The notes beneath the pieces were generated by a model. It had not been told where the DNA came from. It saw only the letters and a program-made list of their open reading frames with translations, and searched no databases. A program made the position numbers and the translations under genes. A DNA stretch of 64,000 bases from Rhyzopertha dominica (Eukaryota; Arthropoda; Insecta; Coleoptera; Bostrichidae), in NCBI GenBank assembly GCA_025024175.1, contig QCXZ01000001.1, positions 41,410,942 through 41,474,941 on the forward strand. The letters run 5' to 3'. How positions within the stretch are numbered: the stretch's first letter is position 1; each line of letters opens with the position of its first letter. This document shows positions 23,556 to 33,300 of the stretch, piece after piece.

Positions 23556-23557
23556 GA

Positions 23558-24544
23558 TTGATGCTACCTGTAGAGTGGAGTAGCCTTGCTTTCAAACCGC
23601 CAAATACAGGTCCACGTAGACTTTGTAAATTAAGACGTAGGGGAAGATATAGAAAGATAACAATAATAAATGTGCATGCACCTACAGAAGAAAAAAGTGA
23701 GGACACAAAAGAAGACTATTATACAACAGTAGAAGAAGTATGGGAAAAGCTACCAAAATATGACATAAAATTAATTATGGGANATTGGAACGCAAAAATC
23801 GGGAAAGAAGAGGAATATAAAGTAGTGGCGGGAAGACACAGCAAACATGAATATTGCAATAATAACGGGAAAATGCTGATAGACTTTGCAACAGATAAAG
23901 AAATGAGAATATGTAGCACACATTTCAAGCACAAAGAAATACACAAGGGAACTTGGATATCCCCGGACAAGAATACCATAAACCAGATTGACCACATTTT
24001 AATCGAAAACAAACATTTTGCATGTATAAAGGATGTTAGGAGCTGCAGAGGGCCAGATGTGGACTCGGACCACTTTATGGTAAAAATGAAGATGCAACAA
24101 ACTGTGCCTAAACCAACCAAGGCAAACAAAAGTAGAAGAAACCCACACAATGCACAAATGCTTACAAAGGAAAAAGTTAAACAAAAATATGTGAAAGAAC
24201 TGGGGACCAAGATTAGGGATAAAACAAACGGGAATATGGACAATGAATGGGAAAACATAAGGAAGGCAATAGACCAGACAGCAACATTAGTGCTCGGTAG
24301 GAGAGAAAAGCAGGATAACAAAGTTTGGTTTGACAAAGAATGTCATAAAGCACTGAAACTAAGAGCACAAGCAAGAATGTCTATGTTGAGAGATGGAACG
24401 AGTGAATTAAAAGCAGCGTATGAAGAAAAAAGAAAATTGCAAAGAGAATCTGCAGAGAGAATAAGAGAAAGTATAAAGAAAATCACATCAGCAAAATTGA
24501 AGACTACTACAGCAAAGGAGAAGTTCGTAAATTTTATAAGGAAA
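23558..24544 (+). pseudogene. RTE-like APE endonuclease domain
   Basis: The 329-codon frame contains IINVHAPTEEK, LIMG-x-WNAKIG (one ambiguous base at 23,783), HKGTWISPD, NQIDHILI and RSCRGPDVDSDHFMV. These correspond to the NVHAPT, GDFNA, TW-SPD, QIDH-LI and SDH motifs of the exonuclease/endonuclease/phosphatase fold, including the catalytic D-x-N and terminal SDH. The residues before RKITIINVH are not the expected start of the domain, so the 5' end is truncated at about 23,600. The tail (residues about 200-329) is a basic linker that in RTE proteins joins the endonuclease to RT. The frame ends at a stop caused by a shift near 24,500. Confidence 0.85.
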
Positions 24545-24547
24545 TAA

Positions 24548-24874
24548 GAAAAAGTAAACCTGCACAATTTAATACCATATATTGTCGCAATAAAAAAGGA
24601 CAGCTGTTAGGTGATGAACATGAGGTGATGGAAAGGTGGAGAGAACATTTTTCCGACTTGTTCAGTTGTGACCAAGAGACTACATACTCCGAATGTGAAC
24701 CAGAATCAGAGACAGCGGAGAATGATAAAGTTCCGCCACCTACATTGGCAGACGTAACCGCTACTATAATGCAACAAACAAATAATAAAAGTCCAGGAAT
24801 AGATAACACAGAAGCTGAGTTGCTAAAGTATGGAGGAAAGGAACTTCACGAACGTATACACACACACTTGTATT
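24548..24874 (+). pseudogene. RTE-like linker between endonuclease and RT
   Basis: A frame shifted relative to the endonuclease reads EIRKSKPAQFNTIYCRNKKG, then MERWREHFSDLF, KVPPPTLADV and NNKSPGIDNTEAELLK. The W-x-x-HF-x-x-L and K-x-PG-D-x-x-x-E-x-LK patterns are the usual lead-in to non-LTR RT. It ends with a frameshift at about 24,865. Confidence 0.8.
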
Positions 24875-24882
24875 AAGTATAT

Positions 24883-25676
24883 GGGAAAAATGTGAAATGC
24901 CAAAAGAATGGGGAAAAGAACTAATCTGCCCCATATACAAAAAAGGTGACAAGCAGTTATGCAGTAGTTATCGTGGTATAGCCCTGTTAAGCAGTGTGTA
25001 CAAGATATTTGCGAAAATATTAACCAAATATGTGAAAGATAGCGTCGAAGCTTCTATAGGAGAATATCAAGGGGGATTCAGCACGGGCAGATCTACAGTA
25101 GATCAAATCTTTACTTTGAGACATATCATGGCATTATGCAAGGAGGGTGGAGTGCAATTGCACATAGCCTTCATTGATTTTAAACAAGCATTTGATAGTG
25201 TAAACAGAGAGAAACTGTATGAGGCAATGAATTACTTAAAGATACCACAACAGTTGAGGAAACTGGTGCAAATGACGCTGAAAGATACAACATATGCAGT
25301 TAATGTAAATGGTATAACTTCAAAGGAATTTACAGTCAGTGGTGGATTAAAACAGGGAGATCCTCTTTCTGCGGTCTTGTTTAACATTGTGTTGGAAAGG
25401 ATAATAAGAGATAGCAACATTAATACAGAGGGGCTCATAACAAAGAAATCACACCAGTGCATAGCTTATGCTGATGATGTGGCGCTGCTGGCACGAGCAA
25501 AAGAAGAACTTAAAAGCATAGTAGGAAAGCTGGGCAGAGTGGCAGCAGAGTATGGGCTCTCAATAAACGAAGGAAAAACGAAATACATGACCACCAGGAA
25601 AACCATGGAGGAGGAGGAGGAACTAAAAGTAAAAATAGAACAAGCGTACATTATTCGAAAGAGTTCAGAACTTTAG
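24883..25676 (+). pseudogene. RTE-like reverse transcriptase domain
   Basis: The frame reads PKEWGKELICPIYKKGD, SYRGIALLSSVYKIFAKIL, YQGGFSTGRSTVDQIFTLR, IAFIDFKQAFDSVNREKLY, VSGGLKQGDPLSAVLFNIVL and HQCIAYADDVALLA. All main RT motifs are visible: the palm Asp (FIDFKQAFD), G-x-x-QGDPLS and the YADD catalytic pair (residues about 190-193). It converts RNA to cDNA at the nicked target in live elements. The domain core is intact, but frameshifts at both borders prevent a full protein. Confidence 0.9.
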
Positions 25677-26238
25677 CTACCTGGGATCAGAAATTACGGC
25701 AGATTGTGAGCAAAAAGGAGAGATAGAAAGGAGAATAAATGCAGGGAATAGAAGCCTAAATGCCCTACACAACTTATTTCGAGATAAGAACGTTACTCGG
25801 AAAACAAAGGAGAAGATATACACTACAATAGTACGTTCAGTAGTGACATATGCATGTGAAACATGGATACTAAGAGAGGAGGATCAGAATAGGTTGGCTA
25901 TATGGGAAAGAAAAGTGCTAAGGAAAATATATGGAGGTGTAAAAGAAAACGAACAATACAGAAGAAGGACTAATCAAGAGTTGTATGAATTGTTTGCTAC
26001 CCCTACTATCATCCAATATGTGAGGGCACAACAAACAAGGTGGCTGGGTCATGTGTACAGAATGGGTCATGGAAGATTACCAAAAAAGCTTCTAGAGGAA
26101 AAAATAATAACAAGGAAACAACGTGGAAGGCCAAAGAGAAAATGGATAGAGTGTGTAATGGAGGATGTCCAAAGACTGGGAATTACGAATTGGATTGGAA
26201 GACAAAGGCAGGAAACAGAAAGGAATGGAAACAGATAG
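25677..26238 (+). pseudogene. RTE-like C-terminal region
   Basis: After a shift at about 25,660 the frame reads FSYLGSEIT and RRINAGN, then TYACETWILREEDQNRLAIW, ERKVLRKIYGG, RWLGHVYRMG and RGRPKRKWIECV. The YAC-ETW, FERK-LR-I-G, RW-GH-x-RM and GRP-x-x-W blocks are the conserved region after RT in many arthropod endonuclease-RT elements. The window-edge fragment at 63.7-64.0 kb carries a related but different version. Confidence 0.85.
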
Positions 26239-26278
26239 TAGGACAAGCCATGGGCCTGCATGGCCTGAAGAGCTGATT

Positions 26279-26297
26279 TATATATATATATATAAAA
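26279..26297 (+). repeat. (TA)n tail of the RTE-like element
   Basis: A short TA-rich tract directly after the RTE-like 3' end (GAGCTGATT). Simple-repeat tails rather than poly(A) are common for RTE-type elements. It marks the boundary with the Penelope-like ORF. Confidence 0.7.
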
Positions 26298-26300
26298 TAT

Positions 26301-26828
26301 ATGAAAATCCCAAAAGACAAAATTGCGCTTGAAAACCAAGGAGTCTATCAAATCCCTTGTTTGGACTGCCAGAAACAATATGTAGGCCAGACAAATAGAA
26401 AAATATCAGCAAGAATACAAGAACACAAAAACCTAGTCAAACAGAAGCAGACCACCTCGGCACTGTTCCAGCATACACTGACGACGGGTCACAAGATAAA
26501 CTTTGAAGAAGCAAGACAGATAGCTAGTGTGGACAATTTCCTATTCAGAATAACAAGGGAGGCAATAGAAATTGAGAAAAGACAAGAAAACCTAAATAGG
26601 AGAGATGACAGCCTGCGCTTGCCAACGGCTTGGAAACCAATATTAGAAGNGTACAAGTTGACTGTGGGATCGAGTGTATCTTCAAACAATGCTGTAGCCC
26701 CTTCTCCAGGATCTTCACGTCATACAGACATCACATCAGGTCAGGATCAAAATGCATCGGCATACACTGCGCCAGTCACCCGCAGTCGAGCAAGGACAGC
26801 TGCAACACAAAAAATCAACCCACAATAG
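26301..26828 (+). CDS. Penelope-like element GIY-YIG endonuclease (C-terminal part)
   Basis: An open frame of 175 codons with one ambiguous base (26,650). Residues 14-31 read GVYQIPCLDCQKQYVGQT, the GIY-YIG signature (G-V-Y ... Y-V-G), followed by NRKISARIQEHK with the conserved Arg and EH-K. Paired Cys (C20, C23) within the motif are typical of Penelope-type GIY-YIG domains. The rest has EIEKRQENLNRRDDSLRLP-like helices and a Ser/Thr-rich, basic tail (VTRSRARTA). Live Penelope-like elements use this nuclease with an upstream RT; no RT is seen here, so the element is 5'-truncated or was split by the RTE-like insertion. The ATG is simply the first Met after the RTE tail. Confidence 0.8.
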   Translation: MKIPKDKIALENQGVYQIPCLDCQKQYVGQTNRKISARIQEHKNLVKQKQTTSALFQHTLTTGHKINFEEARQIASVDNFLFRITREAIEIEKRQENLNRRDDSLRLPTAWKPILEXYKLTVGSSVSSNNAVAPSPGSSRHTDITSGQDQNASAYTAPVTRSRARTAATQKINPQ

Positions 26829-26873
26829 ATTTTGACATTGTCAAAAAGATTTCAAAAACTTAACAATTTACCA

Positions 26874-26911
26874 CTAGAAGATGATGAATGATATTTCATC
26901 GAAACGTCGTG
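26874..26911 (+). ncRNA. Hammerhead-like motif after Penelope-like ORF
   Basis: Starting about 45 bp after the GIY-YIG stop: CTAGAAGA-T, a 6-bp stem GATGAA (26,883-26,888) / TTCATC (26,895-26,900), then GAAAC (26,901-26,905) and GTCG. CCAC (26,871-26,874) can pair with GTGG further on. It resembles CUGAAGA / stem II / GAAA with a one-base change. Its position next to a Penelope-like 3' end links the motif family to these elements. Confidence 0.45.
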
Positions 26912-27139
26912 GAACAGACTCTGCATGGAGCTTTTCACACCCTATGCGAGAAAACCTTGAAAGGTATGTTAATAATAACACGTGCTATACTCGCAGAAAT
27001 CTTAAAGGTAACATATATATATGTTGGCTTCCACTCTTCCTAGTTAGCTCAAAAATTCTATAATTCATGCTTTCAACCAAATTATTTAATATTCTTGGTT
27101 CCAAATTGGCCCAAACTATTCTAATGAATTTTTGAGTTC

Positions 27140-28560
27140 ATTTATGGTGGCATACTGTCGCTTATCCACGTCTACTCACCGAACTAAGATAACCCAAAAC
27201 GTTTTCAATAGGGTTCATGTCAGGTAAACAAGAGGGGCACTCCAAAAATTCGACACTTTGGTTGGCAAACCAAGCCATCGACCCTCTACTTGCATGAATC
27301 CTCACATTGTCTTGTTGGAAAATAAAATCTCATTCGTAATTATTTAAAAAAAGGCATTAAATTTGTCAAGAAGTTGAATGTACTCTCTACTGTTCTTTCG
27401 TGTTGATGGATAAGCCAATTCAGGTTATCTCCTCAAATCTCACCAATAACAATCGAAACCATCAAGATTAAAAGATTAAAAGATAATCTGATTTTTTAAA
27501 AAATAACATGGTTTAATTGTAAAGTTTTGGTTTACATTTTCCCAATTTCGATTCATATTCTCTCGAGCAAATTCCGAACGGGCTGTTTTATGGTGAGAAA
27601 AAAGTCTCGGACATTTTCTTAGTTTTAGGCGTACAATGTGTTCACTTTTCTTTAGAACCCTCCCTATAGTTCATTTTGAAACATCAAGCCCGCACTCTTG
27701 GGCAATTCTTTTTCAACTTTTTAGTGTTAGCAATAATTCAGGAGCGGCTAAGTAACAGACTGGGCTCTGCCAATTAATCCCTTTTTAGATTTGAATTTGC
27801 ATGTGATGAAGTACCTAGTTAGAAAACGCGAACTTCTCTATTGACGCCTTCCACACCATAAAACCTGGAATATTAACAATAGTTTTAATACTCAATACTG
27901 GTCCTTGAATTTTCATCTAGGTACTCACCACTTATACTAGCAAATGTTAGTTTTTCACCGTCAATACTTTTATTGTAAATTTGTTCCAAATGATTTATGA
28001 GGAGAGAATTTTGGTGGAAATAACAAGAGCAACCTTCTTCTAAACATTTGTCACTCCACACAGACCGTGCGTAGGACACATCATTTTTGCATTATGTACT
28101 TTTAGAGAATGTCTATTTAGGTTACTGGGCTTAGAATAAACCATTTTGCATACCATAGACATGACTGCCATTATTACCTAAAAACAAAATAAGTAGCGGT
28201 TCCAACAGGTTCTGTATAAAACAAAAAGAGCAAGAGACAGAATTATGCAAAAACATAAACTGTACACATGAGCATTTGTGTTCGTAGACGTGCCTCTAAG
28301 GAACCAAGCATGCATGGCAGTAGGAGCCTGTTCTGTGATTTAGCCGCTCCTAATAATTCTTCTTGCATCTCTGGGCAAGATTTTTTTCTTAGGACCACCG
28401 TTCTTGTTTGTGCCGTACTGTTCAGGGTTTCACAAATAATTGGAGACAACTTTACGAGACCAGTTTAATTCTTTGAGCAATTTTTCGGCGACTAAAGCCT
28501 TCATCCCAAAAAGCCAAGATTTTACTTTTTTCCATATCGCTCACGTACCTTCCATGAGGC
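27140..28560 (-). pseudogene. Tc1/mariner (Tc3-like) transposase, near full length but broken
   Basis: Read downwards on the minus strand, pieces follow transposase order: MPHGRYVSDMEKSKILAFW and GFSRRKIAQRI (first helix-turn-helix, about 28,555-28,452), NKNGGPKKKILPRDAR (second HTH, about 28,400), CGLDVSKWTIGRVLKK, LFSHHKTARSEFARENM, FNLDGFDCYW (catalytic block), FQQDNVRIHASRGSMAWFAN (second Asp) and CLPDMNPIENVLGYL (third catalytic residue, N-P-x-E-N). At least five frameshifts or stops divide them, and a non-matching piece lies at 27,885-28,079. Nearly the whole gene is represented, so this was an autonomous element that decayed in place. Confidence 0.8.
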
Positions 28561-28978
28561 ATTTTTAACACAATTGTTAGAACACAGTGACAGTTAATAA
28601 ATAATAACAAAATATACACATGATTGATCACAGCCACCTAAAAGTTTTAAGTGGTGCTATAGTTATGCCCCACGCAAATTTTAGAAATTATTTCATTAAA
28701 TTATGGAAATGTCCAGTTCCTATTATTTTTATTTCTTTTATCCCTCTTGTAAGTTACATTAAATTATGTTTACCTACGACCGCTACTGTAAATACTTAAA
28801 AACACATGGTCTGTGATCAATGTATGATATCTATTACGTACGGTAAAAAAATCGAACTGCTAGGAAAACTAGGATTTTTTTACCAAACCGTGTGATTTTT
28901 TTTACGTACGGGTATTTTACATGGATTGCAGACAGTATGTTTTTAAATATTTACAGCAGTGGTCATATTCGTAGATAA

Positions 28979-29096
28979 AGTATAGTACCTAATACGTGTT
29001 GTAATGTAATTACGCACTCGCCGCTACGGGGCGTCGTGCGTAACTTTTCTATTCGTGCATAAAATGCTTTTTACAACACTTATTACGTAATATACT
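28979..29096. repeat. Short palindromic MITE
   Basis: AGTATAGTACCTAATACGTG followed by TTGTAA at the left pairs with TTACAACAC and TTATTACGTAATATACT at the right. Inner parts (TTACGCAC / GTGCGTAA) also pair across a CG-rich loop. The element is 118 bp, non-coding, and would form an almost complete hairpin. Confidence 0.6.
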
Positions 29097-29599
29097 ATTG
29101 CATTTGGCTAAGAAACACTGATAATTCAAGGAGGGGCGGCTATAGTTATGCTCCCCAATTTATTATACCTACCTGTACTAGACAGAACTGTGCACTCCTA
29201 TCTCAATTTACTGCAAAATTAATCATTTACTACGCCTTAGCGTTACATGTCTACTCTGATTTAACAAGAGTGACTGCAATGACCTGAATCAGTGACCTCT
29301 TTTTATCACGTCAAAGGCATTGCTACCTTGCCAACACATTCAAGCACTAATAGCTGCACTTTATCTTCTTACATAGGGGTTTCTACTGAACCTTCCAACC
29401 TCTACAATAAAGCAACAGGTATATCAATGGCAAATACTGAATGATGTATAATCTGTAGTAACTGATCCTGTATAAGATGCGACTGCATTCTTCTAATACA
29501 CCCCAATCCAAATAAATCAAAATTCAGAAGAATACACTAAAAAAAACTGTCAGTTACATCTGTAGCATTTAGGTTCTTACACTGTCTAAACCATAAAGA

Positions 29600-30330
29600 A
29601 AAAAGACAATATTTAAGAACAGATATTTATTCTCGTTGCCTTTATAAAAAAAACAATACATTCTGCAATTGTGATAAACATAAATTAAATCAGTACAATC
29701 TGACTAGCTCCCTTATTACCTATTGAACAGAAATCAAAATATCTATTCCCATTCCAAAAGTACGGACAACACGCGAGAAAAATACCAGTTCCTTTGTTAC
29801 ATTTTACCAATTTTTTTTAATTTTTCTGTTTTTAGCTCTTTCCAAATTTTTTTTCTGGAAAAAGTCTCAAAAGTTAGGTGTTGCATACTTTTTTTGTACA
29901 ACATCTTTCAACACGCTGTTAATTGTAGATGTTGAATTTTTTAGTTACAAAAAAAAATCACTGCAGCAAGACATAAGGTCTTAAGACATTTCATACACGA
30001 TTCTTTCTCAAAACACTGAACTTGACTTGACACTTGCATCTTTTTTAAAAGGGTTTTTACAAGTTTTTCACAAATCAGCAATTCAATCAAGCACTACACA
30101 GTACAAAAACATACAACAAAGGTATGATTAAACCCCTTTAAAATTGAACAATTTAAAGTACGAAGAACCAATTCAAAACACTGATTCTGCAAATACATTT
30201 TGTGAGGTTTTGTGTCTAACGCAATGAAATGCCTTTGTCTGCTATTCATAAAACTCACGCACTAATAGGTTGGATTGTTATTAACATAGTTTGGTTATAA
30301 TAATTACGATGGACTTCAGCGTGAGAACGC
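29600..30330 (-). other. 3' untranslated region of the Y-box gene
   Basis: Sequence following the TAA stop at 30,331. No splice acceptor or competing ORF is evident before the first AATAAA on this strand at 29,626-29,631, so a 3' UTR of about 700 nt is inferred. Its real end needs transcript data. Confidence 0.5.
29626..29631 (-). promoter_or_regulatory. AATAAA polyadenylation signal
   Basis: The only canonical AATAAA seen on the minus strand within about 750 bases of the Y-box stop codon. Cleavage would be expected 10-30 bases further on, near 29,600-29,615. Confidence 0.5.
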
Positions 30331-30375
30331 TTAAGCCGTGCTTTCTGTGGTTGTGTTCTGCACAGGCTGGGTCTC
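30331..30375 (-). CDS. yps: Y-box gene exon 6 with stop codon
   Basis: Acceptor ATTTTTGTTACAG|GAG. Encodes [14 protein letters not shown] and TAA (30,333-30,331). Phase 0 entry is compatible with exon 5 or directly with exon 4, which supports optional use of exon 5. The 3' UTR follows in the same exon. Confidence 0.88.
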   Translation of the reverse strand, partial: ETQPVQNTTTESTA

Positions 30376-33300
30376 CTGTAACAAAAATTTTCCATGTAGA
30401 CTTGCACCCATAGTCACATATCCTTATAATAACAATAGATGAAACTGGAGACTGCAAATCTGTTATATATACAGGGTGTCAAGCATTATGTGGGCAACCT
30501 CTCGGAATCTGAAAACTGGTGCTAAAATAACACTATTTTCTGGTACAACTTTTTTGAAATAACGCCCGTCTACTTAGATATTCACTCTTAAACATGGGGG
30601 AAGAAAAACAGTTTTTCAAAAATATCTCTTAGACCAGTTGATATAATTTCATCAGATTTTGGCTATTAGGAGTACTATTTGAAATGGAAGCCGTTAAAAT
30701 GATGCACACATTTTTTTATAAAATGTTTTGGGGAACTGGGAGGAGGCCAACCCCCATCATTTTATCCCTTAAGTTTAAAACGGTTAAGAGGGGCATTTAC
30801 TTGGAGCGATCGGGCAGAAATGTAAACTATGCAACCCATATTACCAGCGAGACATGGGACGTAAGAGGGTAGCCGATAGGTTGTAATCACGCAAAGATCA
30901 TATGTACGAGCAACAGATGGGCTAAACTAATATTCGGAAAATTGCTGACTGTAATGTGTGCATAAAAAAGTAAGCATGATATTAGTAACTTACTATGATA
31001 TTATACCAGGTTATTCAAAATATGGAATAACCCATTTATTTCTGTAAATATGAACATTTCATTCTAACTGCATGTCGACTATGATTTCTGGAGGAACTTT
31101 TATAATAATTTTCCTTCCGCCTCCCCATTGCTTCGGCAGACAGTAAATTAATGTGAAAGAAGTTTTAACATTATGTCACGTGTATTTAGATATACAATCT
31201 TAGAAATCCAGTCATATCGGAATAGATCGTATTCCGCTCGATCATTCCCGACAGGTTTGTATCTTAGCCTCACTGTTCACTGGATACCACGCGACGGACC
31301 TGGTGGGGATGGGCATTCGCATTTCGCTCTCGTGACGGAAGGGTTTGCAGTTTTAGATTTTTGACTGTTTTTACTCATTTATCGTGCTCATGTTTTTGGT
31401 AGTGTACAAAGAAATATGTAGCTACAACGTGGAGTTCGAATTTTTCGTTTATGTGCCTTAGTTTTCGAGAAATAGCTCGCCAAAAATACTCATTTTTAAG
31501 TAAAATATAACAACAAATATTTAAATTACCCTACCAAATTCCGAAAAAACTCGATCTCTACATTGTAGCTATATCTTTTGTCATGACGATGTCGAAATTT
31601 CACTTCGAAAGAGTTTCGAATAACTCGGTAAAATGTAAAACGGCAGGTGCTTAAAATGAACCGTTTCGCTCTAGGTAAACGCCCCTCTTAAGTATTTATT
31701 TCTAAAATATGGGTTTTTTTTAATCTTTGAGCTTTGTAAACAAAAAAGGTACTCTTTGTTCGTGTGGCTAAAATTGACCCTTTCCGAGAAAATGGGAGTT
31801 GAATATTAGAAATAACATTTTCACTGCTTAACTATAACACTTTTTTATTAAATTGGCTGCGATAAATAATAATACTATGTTTGATGTTGATGTAACATTG
31901 ACATTTTAACAATACTTAACATTATTTGTTGCAAAAATTCTGAAATAATAATAATGGAATATTCATAAATGAGTATGCCAGAGTACTCATTTATATGAAT
32001 ATTCCATTACTATTATTTCAGAATTATTACAAATTTTTGTTAAAATAACAGTGACATCTAGTTTATCACGCCCAATTTGATAAAAGAATTGATTTAGTTA
32101 AGCAGTGAAAGTGTGAATCCTAACATTCAACTGCAATTTTCTCGGAAAGGATTAATTTTAGCCGCATGAACAAAGAGTACCTTTTTTTGTTTACAAGACC
32201 ATTGTTGAAAGACATACTTAAGCGTTTTAAAGTTAAGTTAAATGTGGAGGGTTGGTCCCCTCCTGGCCCCCCAAAACATTTATTAAAAAAATGTGTGCAT
32301 CATTTTAACGGCTTCCATTTCAAATAGTAATAGCCAAAATTTGATGAAATTATATCAACCGGTCTAAGAGATATTTTTGAAAAAATGTTTCAGTAGGTGG
32401 GCAGGCATTAATTCAAAAAAAGTTATACTGTAAAATAGTATTATTTTTGCACCAGTTTTGATTTTGAAAGGTTACCCACATAATGCGGGACACTCTGTAT
32501 AGATACTTGCAAAAACATATAAGCTGCTGGCTGCACAATTTGCGGTTTATTAACCCCGTTGGTTAATCAGTGCTGCTGTAGCCACACCAAAAAAGAAAAC
32601 TTAAAAGCAAAGATATATGTCCATAAATAAACAAAATTGGCCACTATTAATAAACCTCACGGAATGAGTTACAGCACCATTTGCGAATCTCTTACATGAA
32701 CTAAGGTAATGAAACTATCAGATGCAGCCGATAAATCAGAAACCAAGAAAAATGTCACTTATTTTGACACTTGCAACAATAAACAAGTAGATCTGAATAT
32801 TCCTCAATTTTTATATATACCTTCCCGATTTTGAAATTGTAAGTGTTTTCTGAACCTCTAGCAGTGAAAACTAAAACGTTCTTGATATGGTAAATACAAA
32901 TCAAACAAGAAACAATATTTGACAGCTATTGCAAAATACATTACGAAACACCTCATAAGGTGCAGCTTTGTCGCATGTATCTAATCAGTGCGACAAAGAA
33001 CCTTATGAAAAGGGTTTTTTATACTATTTTTTTCTATTTGGCATGATTTTTGTCTCTCACATAAGAAAATTTGAGAAATTTCATATAAGTCAGAAATTTA
33101 GGTAATTTTAATGTCGTGTAAACTTCACTTCATTGGTTTTTATTACAAGCTCATGTAGAAGTATTTGGATTTTGAATACAATTTTACAACTGCTTTATAG
33201 TCCAGATTGAAAACCATCAATGAAAAAGTATACACAATCAGAGCTACAAAAAATTATTAAAAACACCACCGATAAACTTTTACCAAGTAAGATCACCTGA

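Larger units (their letters stand above)
23558..26297 (+). mobile_element. RTE-like non-LTR retrotransposon, 5'-truncated
   Basis: Endonuclease, linker, reverse transcriptase and C-terminal region follow one another on the plus strand, each in a different frame, so at least three frameshifts separate them. The endonuclease lacks its N-terminal third, and the 3' end passes within about 20 bp into a (TA)n tract, as RTE elements with very short 3' UTRs usually do. Assignment to the RTE/BovB-like group is an inference from the endonuclease and RT motif style. A Penelope-like ORF begins immediately after the tail, so the element may have inserted into it. Confidence 0.8.

Noticed and set aside
23719..24336. 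205-codon minus-strand ORF
   Set aside because: It is antisense to the endonuclease domain, which has clear motifs on the plus strand. Its own translation is hydrophobic low-complexity without a family signature.
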